A DNA stretch of 64,000 bases from Spirosoma sp. SC4-14 (GTDB taxonomy: Bacteria > Bacteroidota > Bacteroidia > Cytophagales > Spirosomataceae), in contig NZ_CP147518.1 in assembly GCF_037201965.1 (NCBI RefSeq), forward strand, positions 5,635,001 to 5,699,000, in the 5' to 3' direction. The number at the start of each line of letters is the position of its first letter. Position 1 is the first letter of the stretch. The notes under the pieces are model-generated. The model had not been told where the DNA came from. It was given only the letters and a program-made list of their open reading frames with translations, and made no database searches. A program made the position numbers and the translations under genes. Positions 46,531-53,960 of the stretch are shown in pieces.

Positions 46531-46615
46531 GCCCAACATAATGAGTGTGTAAAGGTTCAGGTACGTTTGTTCAGTTGAGTTTCGAGATCACCATCAACAC
46601 TCATGGGTGTTGGGT
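46531..46615 (+). other. attC 2
   Basis: R'' GCCCAAC at 46531-46537, R' GTTGGGT at 46609-46615, 85 bp. L'' ATGAGTGTG pairs with CAACACTCAT. GTGTAAAGGT follows L'', as in most sites of this array. Confidence 0.9.
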
Positions 46616-46645
46616 GCATACAACAGCGAAAACAACGTAGTGGGC

Positions 46646-46740
46646 GGTTCCGGTCGACACGAGAACCACCGGTGACAGGGTCGCTTTTGGGTTCGTTTGC
46701 TGGTTTCAGTCGACAACAGAAACGTAGTGACAGGCTGGCT
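46646..46740 (+). repeat. Leader repeats of cassette 3 (two units)
   Basis: GGTTCCGGTCGACA at 46646 and GGTTTCAGTCGACA at 46702, spacing 56. In the first, CCGGT pairs with ACCGG. Confidence 0.7.
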
Positions 46741-46761
46741 TTATATTTTCAATATAAAAAT

Positions 46762-47328
46762 ATGATTGGGCTATTCTTCTTGATAATCCTGATAATTCTT
46801 GTGGGTATTCCATATGCACTTTACTGGATACCCAAAAAGTTAGGTTATCCAGGATTGGGCAGAGTTTTGTCATACAGTATTGGAGCAATTTTTATTTTAT
46901 TGGTCTTCTTTGCAATTTTTGAGGACGCCCTATTCTCCAAGAGTGATGCAGAGGAACTGTTAGCCGAACAAAACACTAAATTGATAGGTGATTTTGATCT
47001 TTTAGAAAACAAATCAATGTCAGCTATTGGCGATTATTACCATACTTTCACATTGAAAATATCAGACACGGATAAACGAAGAATCATTCAATCTATCAGA
47101 AATGCATCTGATTTCAGAACCAAGAATACAGAAACTTGGATAGATGACAGTCTTTTTCAACAGCCAAACAGATATACGGGAAAAAAGATTATCCGAAATT
47201 ATGAGACAAAGCCATACTTTATAAGGGAATTGTTTGAGCCTCAAGGCATTGGATATGCCCCAAAGTTTAGGAGAATAAAAATTAGTAAAAAAGACGATAC
47301 ACTTATATTTGAGGATATAGATGAATAG
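46762..47328 (+). CDS. Cassette 3: two-helix membrane protein, unknown
   Basis: 188 residues from the ATG at 46762; the frame extends to 46603 but that part overlaps attC and leader repeats. Two hydrophobic helices (IGLFFLIILIILVGIPYALYW and a second at about 35-55, YSIGAIFILLVFFAIFE) are followed by a soluble alpha/beta domain of about 130 residues. No family recognised. AT-rich. Its downstream attC is interrupted by the first IS110-family element. Confidence 0.65.
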   Translation: MIGLFFLIILIILVGIPYALYWIPKKLGYPGLGRVLSYSIGAIFILLVFFAIFEDALFSKSDAEELLAEQNTKLIGDFDLLENKSMSAIGDYYHTFTLKISDTDKRRIIQSIRNASDFRTKNTETWIDDSLFQQPNRYTGKKIIRNYETKPYFIRELFEPQGIGYAPKFRRIKISKKDDTLIFEDIDE

Positions 47329-47394
47329 AATCATTTATTATCTGTGTATCAAATCGCGGGCGACAGGACACACGTCCCGAGGGAAAGCGGGGCA

Positions 47395-47476
47395 GCCCAA
47401 CTAAAACAGGGGTGTAAAGGTTGCAGGTTGTTGCCGTTCAGGCACGTAGCGTGCTTAACCATCAACCCCTGTGTGG
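47395..47476 (+). other. attC 3, left part (interrupted by IS)
   Basis: R'' GCCCAAC at 47395-47401, L'' AACAGGGGTG and L' CAACCCCTGT are present, but the R' box is missing here. It reappears at 48898-48904, beyond the insertion sequence. The break lies in the spacer between L' and R'. Confidence 0.85.
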
Positions 47477-47513
47477 TACTGTCTTTAAATCCAAGAAAAA
47501 CGCTATAATTTTT

Positions 47514-48674
47514 TCAAGATTCGACTAACTCGCCTATATTTACCCCTTCAAGCACGTCCGCTTGCGGTCGATGCAGCGTAGCCCCCTTGGTTGGGGCTAC
47601 TTTTTTTTGCCCTGCACTCACAAAATTACCGTCATATTTCTCGTCCTTTTTCCACAATGCATAGATGAGGGTGAGCAATTTTCGTTGCACCGCCACATAG
47701 CCTTTCATCTTCACTTTGGTGCGCTCAAAGACCCGCTCGTATAACCCCACAAACGGTCGTTGCTCGTAGCGAACAACCATCAGCGAAGCCATGTGTAACC
47801 CGCGTCGAATCCGGGCATTACCCCGCTTACTAATCCGTGTTTTGCCCACTCGTTTGCCGCTCTGGTTTTCTACTACGTCGTAGCCCGCATAACTGACTAA
47901 CTGCCGTTGATTCTCAAACAAAGCAAACTCATTGGTCTCTGTAATCAGGTTAGCAACGGTCAGTAAACCGACCCCCTTGATAGCGCAAATCTGCTCGACC
48001 TTACGCTTCCACTCCGCGTTCTGAGCAATGGCTTTGGCAATCAGTTTTTCGCACTCATCGATCTGTTTCTCAATCTCGGCTAGCAACTTAGCCATTTGCC
48101 TCTTCACTTCTTTCGCCTGATAGATTCCCTGTTCCAAGCTCATAAGGTGATTACTCACCTTCGTCTTAAAAACCTGTAAGTCAGCCTGCTGACGGGTTAG
48201 TTGCCGCAACTCATACATAGCTTGACTGATGGGACGCCAAACCTCCAGCCGTTGCTGACAGACCATCGTCGCCAGGGCCTGAGCATCTACTCCATCGGTT
48301 TTAGTTTTGATACCTAGTGCTTTAACATAGTACTTGGCTTTCTGAGGCAGTATCACGCATACATGCGCTCCTTTTTGGTGCAACGCCAACGCTAAGTGCT
48401 CGTAATATACTCCAGTCGCTTCCATGAGGTAGTGGGTTGGCACATGCGGGTGTTTGCCATGATGCGTACACCAGCGGTCGAAATCAGCATGGCCTTTAGG
48501 AGAATTAGCGAAACTATGAGTGGCTTTGATTTTGATGCGTCCGGTCGTATCAATAGCACTAAGGCAGGCGGCAAACTTTTCTTTGCCCATGTCGATACCG
48601 ACACCATACTTGAGGGGAGTAAAAACGGTTTCCATTGGAATAATTTTTAAGAGATCAGGGGTTGGTTTTGCCAT
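47514..48674 (-). CDS. IS110-family transposase 1
   Basis: 386 residues from the ATG at 48674. The DEDD catalytic residues are in place: GVGIDMGKEKF (Asp), HYLMEATGVYYE (Glu) and IKTKTDGVDAQALA (Asp, Asp). The C-terminal Transposase_20 domain contains AIKGVGLLTVANLITE and the SYAGYD..GKTRISKRGNARIRRGLH block with the conserved Ser region. It seems intact. It recombines DNA under guide of an RNA from the noncoding end, as shown for IS621-type elements. Confidence 0.92.
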   Translation of the reverse strand: MAKPTPDLLKIIPMETVFTPLKYGVGIDMGKEKFAACLSAIDTTGRIKIKATHSFANSPKGHADFDRWCTHHGKHPHVPTHYLMEATGVYYEHLALALHQKGAHVCVILPQKAKYYVKALGIKTKTDGVDAQALATMVCQQRLEVWRPISQAMYELRQLTRQQADLQVFKTKVSNHLMSLEQGIYQAKEVKRQMAKLLAEIEKQIDECEKLIAKAIAQNAEWKRKVEQICAIKGVGLLTVANLITETNEFALFENQRQLVSYAGYDVVENQSGKRVGKTRISKRGNARIRRGLHMASLMVVRYEQRPFVGLYERVFERTKVKMKGYVAVQRKLLTLIYALWKKDEKYDGNFVSAGQKKVAPTKGATLHRPQADVLEGVNIGELVES

Positions 48675-48891
48675 TAACTTTCCCGACTTTGCACATGATG
48701 CTGAATCGTAGTACAACCACGTTCTTAGGTACTGTTCAGGCTACTGGAAAGGGTGGTGAGCAGGGCAAAACCAATGAGCCAATGTCGTTCTAGTCAGGAC
48801 GCATTTTCGTTGGGTTCAGGCTTTTTCTACTCACCAATGGCTTTATTCAAAATTGCATATTTTTAAGGGTAATTCCTGAAAAGCGAAGATA
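48675..48891 (-). ncRNA. Candidate bridge RNA region of IS 1
   Basis: Noncoding 217 bp upstream of the transposase. It carries GGTACTGT (48728-48735), identical to the element's left junction, and TCGTTGGGT (48806-48814), identical to the right half of the interrupted attC. GGTGAG and CTCACC near 48753 and 48828 can close a stem around the latter. The second half of each guide pair is not evident. Confidence 0.45.
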
Positions 48892-48894
48892 TGG

Positions 48895-48904
48895 GTCGTT
48901 GGGT
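48895..48904 (+). other. attC 3, right part with R' box
   Basis: GTC followed by GTTGGGT at 48898-48904, then the conserved cassette start GCGGGTCCAGCC. Joined to 47395-47476 it restores an attC of about 92 bp. Confidence 0.8.
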
Positions 48905-48940
48905 GCGGGTCCAGCCATCAAAGGGCATGAGCGTGTTCGT

Positions 48941-49060
48941 GGGCTTCGTGCGACAAGCCACACTTGCTTGATAGACAAGTATTTGTACTTATGTTTCAGG
49001 CGTCGTTTGACAATCCGAACGCTCCGGCTAGTGAGCCTGACAAGCCAAACGGCTCATTAT
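48941..49060 (+). repeat. Leader repeats of cassette 4 (two degenerate units)
   Basis: GGGCTTCGTGCGACAAG at 48941 and GGCGTCGTTTGACAAT at 48999, spacing 58. More diverged from the others; AACGCTCCGGCT near 49017 matches AACGCCCCGGCT in cassettes 6 and 8. Confidence 0.6.
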
Positions 49061-49150
49061 AATAGCACTATAGTTGAGTACATTCCGTTCGACAAAACGA
49101 CCATTTAGTAAAGATAGTTGGTGTAAATTTGTAGAAAGCACTTTTTGAAA

Positions 49151-49516
49151 ATGGACAATTCGCAGTTGTTAACACTGATAATATCATTGGTTGCAATCAT
49201 CGTTGCGTTTTGGCAAGGATTTCTAGCCAAGTCACAGTTAGATCAAGCAAAAGAGACGAAATCTGAAACCGAAAAACTACTCGATGAGATCAAACAAAAA
49301 GTGGTTAGAATTGAGGCTATTTCGGATGAGACTAGAAAAGATTTGAAAGAACAGATAACAAAGCTTATTGACAAGCAAGACGAAAACCTTAAAACGTTAC
49401 TCAATGCTCCTAAAGAGAGTAGTCAAAACGAAATGCTAATGGCTTTTTTGCCCATGTTTTTGGAAAAGCCGGACTTGATGAAAACACTGATTGAACTAGG
49501 AAATCATCAAAAATAA
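49151..49516 (+). CDS. Cassette 4: membrane-anchored coiled-coil protein
   Basis: 121 residues from the ATG at 49151 (a TTG six bases upstream is also in frame). One N-terminal transmembrane helix, LLTLIISLVAIIVAFWQGFL, then a charged coiled coil of about 60 residues (AKETKSETEKLLDEIKQKV..), then a short hydrophobic tail. TAAATTTG at 49124-49131 matches the -7 consensus 20 bp upstream, so the cassette may carry its own promoter. No family recognised. Confidence 0.65.
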   Translation: MDNSQLLTLIISLVAIIVAFWQGFLAKSQLDQAKETKSETEKLLDEIKQKVVRIEAISDETRKDLKEQITKLIDKQDENLKTLLNAPKESSQNEMLMAFLPMFLEKPDLMKTLIELGNHQK

Positions 49517-49525
49517 AATGTTCAG

Positions 49526-49576
49526 TGTGGGCGGCTGTCTGGCGACAGGCCGCACGTCTCAAAGTCAGGCCGTGCA
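49526..49576 (+). repeat. Pre-attC block of cassette 4
   Basis: GGCTGTCTGGCGACAGG followed by CCGCACGTCTC; same core as the other blocks, ending directly at R''. Confidence 0.65.
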
Positions 49577-49664
49577 GCCCAACCGGCAGGGGGTGTAAAG
49601 GCAGGCGAGTACTTCGCCCGTTTCAGCTACCTTGCAAAGCCATCAACCCCCTGGGGCGTTGGGT
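49577..49664 (+). other. attC 4
   Basis: R'' GCCCAAC at 49577-49583, R' GTTGGGT at 49658-49664, 88 bp. L'' GGCAGGGGGTG pairs with CAACCCCCTG. Its first ~33 bases are identical to attC 5, as if one came from the other. Confidence 0.9.
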
Positions 49665-49692
49665 GCATTGCCAAAAAGTAGTGTTCGTTTGT

Positions 49693-49890
49693 GGGCTTGC
49701 GGGCGACAGGGGAACCGTCTCAGCGGCCATCTTAGGGCTCGTTAGGCAGCTCCGGTCAACACAAGAATCGCCCCAATTAGGGAGACCAAAAGTATATTTG
49801 AAACTTAGTGCCGACACTAGAATGGCTCCGGTTGGGCCAGCAAAAAGTGGGTTTTCGACGTAGCGTTCGACACGGGCAACGCCCCCAAAA
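49693..49890 (+). repeat. Leader repeats of cassette 5 (four degenerate units)
   Basis: Cores GCGACAGG, GTCAACA, GCCGACA and TTCGACA near 49703, 49756, 49810 and 49868, again about 55 bp apart. AACCGTCTC and AACGCCCCC recall the other leaders. Confidence 0.6.
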
Positions 49891-49922
49891 TGAGTCGATT
49901 TAAAAACTGAGTCGTAGGTATA

Positions 49923-50861
49923 ATGAACACAAAACTCGTAGATGCATTTGTCGTCTACAACGAACGATGGCCCCGAAGAGGCTATATGTCTGTACAGACA
50001 TTTTTACTGATTAAGGGTGATATAATACTATTTGAATGGAATCCTGAGAAAAAAAGTAGAGCAATTAGGATTACCGTTGAGCAAACTGATTACAAAGCTG
50101 AGTATAGCCAGAATAGTATAATAATTGCTGACTTTCGAGTCATTGACACGGCTGATTTCATCATTCCACTTGATGGACTATACAATATCCTAATTGAAAA
50201 TCCTAGTATAGAGGAAGAGCAAATAGGTCATTTGCAATTATTTAAGAAATGTGTTTCTCCGCAAGTTTGCCAGCAAAGTCCCTTCCCGGAAAGGTATTAT
50301 GACTATCAATTAGCATATAATGGCTCGTTTTACAGTAAGCAGTGTAGAGATTGGGGGTATCGTACAGAATTTGGAGCAATGATAATTGAGCCCTATTTAG
50401 GCAGTGAGCCATTGAATTTGATTTTTGATTCAACTACAATGGACTTTGATGCTACTGAACTCAGTCCAGAAAGAATTACTAAAATGCTTTTTTTGAAAGC
50501 AAAAGAGGGAGTAAAGATTGTCATTCAATTATCGCCATATAAACTAGAAGGCCAAGTTATTGTCACTGAAGTCCACAAGTTAGATTCAATGAGTCTTTGG
50601 GGACGTCCCAATAATTGGTCTTATTTTATTGTTAATGAGGATTGTTGGCTGAAGATTGAGTCATTTGTTTATAACAGGTTGTTTGGTGATAAAGCGGAGT
50701 TACCAACGGATTTTGTGGTTATCAAAATCTATAGTGACCATTCATCAGACGTAGAATTATTAAATGAGTCGTATGAACTCCTAGAAGTTTACAATGAAGT
50801 TTTCAATCAATACGAATTAGAACCAGTAATGAAAGCAGCTAAATTGGCTCGTAAGTTGTAA
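49923..50861 (+). CDS. Cassette 5: soluble protein of unknown function
   Basis: 312 residues, no signal peptide or membrane helix, the longest unbroken cassette gene. Mixed alpha/beta with many aromatic residues (YNERWPRRGYMSVQTFLLIKGDIILFEW, CRDWGYRTEFGAMIIEPY). I recognise no family and no catalytic motif. AT-rich codon use in contrast to the chromosome. It is followed directly by the attC that holds the second IS element. Confidence 0.65.
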   Translation: MNTKLVDAFVVYNERWPRRGYMSVQTFLLIKGDIILFEWNPEKKSRAIRITVEQTDYKAEYSQNSIIIADFRVIDTADFIIPLDGLYNILIENPSIEEEQIGHLQLFKKCVSPQVCQQSPFPERYYDYQLAYNGSFYSKQCRDWGYRTEFGAMIIEPYLGSEPLNLIFDSTTMDFDATELSPERITKMLFLKAKEGVKIVIQLSPYKLEGQVIVTEVHKLDSMSLWGRPNNWSYFIVNEDCWLKIESFVYNRLFGDKAELPTDFVVIKIYSDHSSDVELLNESYELLEVYNEVFNQYELEPVMKAAKLARKL

Positions 50862-50869
50862 CAAATTAC

Positions 50870-50919
50870 ATGGGGCAGCTTACCGGCGACAGGATGCTCG
50901 CCGGTAAGGAAGGCGTTCA
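50870..50919 (+). repeat. Pre-attC hairpin block of cassette 5
   Basis: CTTACCGGC and GCCGGTAAG form a perfect 9-bp stem around GACAGGATGCTC. The stem sequence differs from that of cassette 1 (GCTTTCCTG/CAGGAAAGC) while pairing is kept. Confidence 0.75.
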
Positions 50920-51001
50920 GCCCAACCGGCAGGGGGTGTAAAGGCAGGCAGGTACGTGCGTTGTTACAGCTTGTCTCCTCATCCATCAACCCCCTGGGTC
51001 G
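50920..51001 (+). other. attC 5, left part (interrupted by IS)
   Basis: R'' GCCCAAC at 50920-50926, L'' GGCAGGGGGTG and L' CAACCCCCTG followed by GGTCG, then foreign sequence. The R' box continues at 52320. The break is at or next to the G of GTTGGGT, the attC recombination point. Confidence 0.88.
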
Positions 51002-51037
51002 ATTCCTATGTGTAATGCAAGCCTTGTTCGCTGAAAA

Positions 51038-52048
51038 TTATCCTATTTTCGCATACACCTTCGTGTAGGCCGTTCCTCGTTCCATTACGGCCATAATCCG
51101 ATGTACAATCTTATTTCGTACTGCGTTCAATACGCTCATTTTGCGCTTTCCGGCCCCAACCTTCCGCTCAAAATAATGCTTCAAATCGCCCTCCACCCGT
51201 ACCGCTCCTAAAGCGGCCATATGCAATAAGTGTTTCAGCTTTTTATTGGCCATCGGACTCACCTGTGTCCGCCCCCGAACCGAGGTCCCTGACTCGTAGG
51301 CAAAGGGAGCCACACCCGCATAAGAGGCCAGTTTTTTGGGGTCATCGAAGCGGGTAAAGTTGGCCGTAAAAATCAGCATATACAGCGCCGTCTGTCGGCC
51401 TACGCCCGGTATCGACGTTAACAAATCAACGCGGGTTTGAAGGCCCCTATCGGCCTTGATTTCGGTGTCAATTTGCCTGTCAACCTGGGCAATCTGCTTC
51501 TTCAAAGCCAGCAACACCAACTCAGAGGTTTGCTCATGGAGTTTGAGCTCTTCCACTAGCCCCATCGCCTTGTAATCCTGAGCAATATCGGTAAGTTGTT
51601 TGGCCATTTCCATCAACCGCTCCCGCTGGCTGGCCAGTTGGCGCACTTTAGCTAACACGCTGTCAGTAAGACAGAAAAGGCGCAAGTCTTTCTGGTGGCG
51701 AAGGCTATAGGTCGCAATGCTTGGGGCATCGGCTTTATCGGTTTTTCCCCGCTTGACTCCCAAGCTTTGCTTAATCTGGACGGCCGATTGGAGCCACAGA
51801 TCCCCACCCAGAGCATAGAAAAAGCTGACCATTGGCTGACAATAAAGCCCTGTATGCTCCATACAGATTAGTGTAGTGGCTTGGTCGAAGCCAGGCAGTT
51901 TTTGTCGCTTGCCTAGCAGGGTTTGCATCCCTGCTTTGGTATTAGTGAGGGAACACTCTAACAAACGATCTTCGGCCTTGTTGATCACACAGATAGCTAA
52001 GGTTTCCTTACCGATGTCAGCACCGATAAAATGGTTGTAGTTCTACAT
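51038..52048 (-). pseudogene. IS110-family transposase 2, stop at codon 2
   Basis: The frame open from the GTG at 51988 encodes 316 residues but lacks the first catalytic Asp. That residue is encoded further upstream in the same frame (HFIGADIGKETLAIC, Asp codon 52016-52018). The only ATG for it, 52046-52048, is followed at once by TAG (52043-52045); reading CAG there would give an intact protein of ~337 residues. Other catalytic residues are ICMEHTGLYC (Glu) and GKTDKADAPSIA (Asp, Asp), with TSIPGVGRQTALYML in the C-terminal domain. Probably a nonsense-inactivated transposase; a truncated product or unusual start cannot be excluded. Confidence 0.75.
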
Positions 52049-52079
52049 AGTTCTTCGCAGTTTTACAATGGACAACTAA

Positions 52080-52300
52080 AGTATGGCAACATATCGAAGG
52101 TAACCGCTCCGGCGGTCCGGTGTGATAGTAGGCCCCAAGCCTGAATTCCTATAGGTTCCCGGTTCTGCTCTCAAAGGGGTCAGCGGGGTCTGCATCGCAC
52201 CGATAGGCCTGCTGCCTGGTTGGGTGATTAGCTCGACCCGCTGCCCTTTGAAAGTTCCTCTTTTTTAGCCACAAAGGCGAGACTTCACTCTTGGTTTTGT
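52080..52300 (-). ncRNA. Candidate bridge RNA of IS 2 with attC-specific guide loop
   Basis: Read on the minus strand, CTTTCAAAGGG-CAGCGGG (52254-52237) pairs with CCCGCTG-AC-CCCTTTGAGAG (down to 52168), closing a loop of about 50 bases. At the foot of the loop lies GGGTCG (52239-52234), identical to the attC strand left of the insertion. Seven bases later comes CACCCAAC (52226-52219), complementary to the strand right of it. A second segment contains ATAGGAAT (52152-52145), complementary to the element's own left end, as a donor guide would be. Confidence 0.65.
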
Positions 52301-52319
52301 AACAGGAGCAAGCCTAACA

Positions 52320-52326
52320 GTTGGGT
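52320..52326 (+). other. attC 5, R' box beyond the IS
   Basis: GTTGGGT followed by a conserved cassette start (GAAAAGCCAAAATGGGAGTA). Joined to 50920-51001 it restores an attC of about 88 bp. Confidence 0.8.
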
Positions 52327-52353
52327 GAAAAGCCAAAATGGGAGTACAAGGCA

Positions 52354-52490
52354 GGTTATGGGCGACAGGCAGCGCGTCCCAGCGGTCAGGCTTAAGCTTT
52401 CATTTCGACGTTTCGGTTGACAGGATAAACGCCCCGGCTGGTGTAGCTTGGGCTTCAAATTCCAGTTCTCGGCTGACAAGGTGAACGCTT
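52354..52490 (+). repeat. Leader repeats of cassette 6 (three units)
   Basis: GGTTATGGGCGACAGG at 52354, GTTTCGGTTGACAGG at 52410 and GTTCTCGGCTGACAAGG at 52465, spacing 56 and 55. GCGCGTCCC, AACGCCCCGG and AACGCTTAGG follow the cores. Confidence 0.75.
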
Positions 52491-52512
52491 AGGTTAGTCA
52501 TGCTTTATAATT

Positions 52513-52896
52513 ATGGGATACCAGATTTTGCTTTCTTTGGCCGTTTTTGTGTTTTTCTCTATGCCCAAAGCCCAGATAAATGCGCAGCCATTGAAAAAAG
52601 TGGAACCTGAGTTTATTGGCGGTAAAGCTAAATTTGGCTCTTTCATTATGAAGAACTATTCTTATCCGAGCCAAGCACTGAAGGCTAACGTTACGGGGCA
52701 AATCGTGGTACGTTTTCGAGTGACTCAAAATGGAGGTATTGATAGCGTTCAAGCCACAAAACATTATGGTTTTGGCACTGGCGAGGAAATTGTTCGAGTT
52801 ATCAAGCTAACCAGCGGACAATGGAAACCGGGTAGAATAAATGGCAAACGTGCAGCGATGTTTGTTACAATGCCGATGTATCTTGAACCTGACTAA
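52513..52896 (+). CDS. Cassette 6: TonB C-terminal-domain protein
   Basis: 127 residues with an N-terminal export signal (YQILLSLAVFVFFSMPKAQINAQ). The rest is a TonB C-terminal-like fold: FGSFIMKNYSYPSQALKANVTGQIVVRFRVTQNGGIDSVQ and VIKLTSGQWKPGRINGKR, the standard YP..A...G..G.V.V.F.V...G.I pattern. As it lacks the TonB membrane anchor and Pro-rich stalk, it is a free periplasmic domain; Bacteroidota have many of these with unclear roles. Confidence 0.8.
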   Translation: MGYQILLSLAVFVFFSMPKAQINAQPLKKVEPEFIGGKAKFGSFIMKNYSYPSQALKANVTGQIVVRFRVTQNGGIDSVQATKHYGFGTGEEIVRVIKLTSGQWKPGRINGKRAAMFVTMPMYLEPD

Positions 52897-52919
52897 AGCG
52901 GATTTTGTGTTGTTATGCG

Positions 52920-52982
52920 CTCCGCGTGGGCAGGCTTCCGCTTACAAGAAGCACGTTCCTATCTTTCGAGTAACTTTGCCCA
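52920..52982 (+). repeat. Decayed pre-attC block after cassette 6, attC lost
   Basis: GCGCTCCGCGTGGGCAGG followed by AAGCACGTTCC aligns with the blocks before attC 1 and 2. It ends in GCCCAAT where GCCCAAC is expected, and the next gene starts at once. No L', R' or leader repeats follow. The site seems to have been deleted, fusing two cassettes. Confidence 0.65.
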
Positions 52983-53840
52983 ATGGAGACAGGCGTTTAC
53001 ATTCCCATTATTTCAGACTACGGTTTCAAAGCCACTTTCGGCAACGAAGCTGACAGTTTATTTCTTCGCACAGCTTTACAGGCATTGATCAAATCGGATA
53101 CGCCTATTCGGGAAGTACATTTTGACAAGAATGCGTTTGAGGCACTGACGGTTGACAGCCGAAGCGGGATTTTTGACGTTTCCTGCACCGATGAGCAGGG
53201 CAATCATTTCATCGTGGAGATGCAATTGGGCTATGCTCCCCATTTTGTGCAGCGTATGAAGTTCTACGCCCTCCACCGCTTTAACCCGTTGGTGGAACGT
53301 GGTGAGTTTGACTACGCCAACCTGCCCAGGCTGTACACCATCGCCTTCTTGGAAAAAAGCATCTTGCCAGTGGCAAACTTTCACACAGTAGCAAATCTGA
53401 GAAGCGAATTCGGTGAAATCATTGATAGCCAAATGACGTTTATCATCGTAGAATTGGCTAAGTTTACTAGGCAAGTAGCTGATATAGAAACCGATTTGGA
53501 AAAACTGGTTTATACCATGAAGACGCTTCACACCACCGAACCTACGCAGTATCCGGCTTTCTGGAATGAGGAATGGCTTAAAAGAGCGATTGACGAATTG
53601 GACACCCGAAAGATGACTCCAGAAGAGCGGGCCTATTTTGCTCGTGTGACAGCGGCCAACGCCGAAGCGGTTAAAGCTGAGAAAAAGCGGATTGAAGAAG
53701 CCGAGGAACGTAGAGAAAATCTTGTAAAAAGCGAAACAGTCAAAAATCTTTTGAGTTTGGGTGTTTTGACAGTCAGTCAAATAGCCCAAACCGTCGGTGT
53801 AAGTGAAGAGCTGGTTCGCAAAATCTCTGGCGACAGGTAG
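52983..53840 (+). CDS. Cassette 7: Rpn-family PD-(D/E)XK nuclease
   Basis: 285 residues. GVYIPIISDYGFKATFGNEADSLFL is the usual opening of Rpn/PDDEXK_2 proteins. The catalytic part is VDSRSGIFDVSCTDEQGNHFIVEMQL, with Asp and E-x-Q in place of E-x-K as normal for this family, then QRMKFYALHRF. The C-terminus has a charged coiled coil (EAVKAEKKRIEEAEERRE) and a short helix-turn-helix-like tail (VSQIAQTVGVSEELVRKI). Related proteins promote RecA-independent recombination or act in anti-phage defence. The last codons run into the next pre-attC repeat. Confidence 0.85.
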   Translation: METGVYIPIISDYGFKATFGNEADSLFLRTALQALIKSDTPIREVHFDKNAFEALTVDSRSGIFDVSCTDEQGNHFIVEMQLGYAPHFVQRMKFYALHRFNPLVERGEFDYANLPRLYTIAFLEKSILPVANFHTVANLRSEFGEIIDSQMTFIIVELAKFTRQVADIETDLEKLVYTMKTLHTTEPTQYPAFWNEEWLKRAIDELDTRKMTPEERAYFARVTAANAEAVKAEKKRIEEAEERRENLVKSETVKNLLSLGVLTVSQIAQTVGVSEELVRKISGDR

Positions 53841-53866
53841 CGCGTCCCAAAGTCAGAGGTTTGACA
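53826..53866 (+). repeat. Pre-attC block of cassette 7
   Basis: CTCTG and CAGAG can pair around GCGACAGGTAGCGCGTCCC; the first bases overlap the 3' end of the nuclease gene, so the block supplies its last codons. Confidence 0.65.
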
Positions 53867-53931
53867 GCCCAACCGTCCATGTGTGTTGATGTCTCCCTAC
53901 GGTCGTCATCAACACACATGGACGGTTGGGT
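53867..53931 (+). other. attC 6, perfectly symmetrical
   Basis: R'' GCCCAAC at 53867-53873, R' GTTGGGT at 53925-53931, 65 bp. Bases 53868-53891 are the exact reverse complement of 53907-53930 (24 bp), with no unpaired spacer or extrahelical base, unlike the other sites in the array. Confidence 0.9.
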
Positions 53932-53960
53932 GGAACGGAACAAGATGGGTTCATAGGGCG

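Larger units (their letters stand above)
47477..48894 (-). mobile_element. IS110-family insertion sequence 1 inside attC 3
   Basis: About 1.42 kb. The attC halves on both sides end and begin with TGG (47474-47476 and 48892-48894), which I take as the shared core. Noncoding ends are ~37 bp after the transposase and ~220 bp before it. The long end thus precedes the transposase, the IS110 (not IS1111) arrangement. GGTACTGT spanning the left junction (47475-47482) recurs at 48728-48735, and TCGTTGGGT of the target recurs at 48806-48814, as expected for donor and target guides of a bridge RNA. Confidence 0.75.
51002..52319 (-). mobile_element. IS110-family insertion sequence 2 inside attC 5
   Basis: About 1.32 kb between GGGTCG (50996-51001) and GTTGGGTG (52320-52327). 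The left end starts ATTCCTAT, a string repeated at 52145-52152 inside the noncoding end. The long noncoding end (~270 bp) precedes the transposase frame. Different element from IS 1: the transposases have little similarity beyond family motifs, yet both interrupt attC between L' and R'. Confidence 0.8.

Noticed and set aside
49525-49863. 112-residue frame across attC 4 and the leader of cassette 5
   Set aside because: It runs through an attC hairpin and the tandem leader repeats; composition is that of the spacer, not of a protein.
47514-52048. Composite transposon formed by the two IS elements
   Set aside because: The two IS110-family elements are different and each sits in its own attC with matching halves on both sides, so they inserted independently into an existing array.
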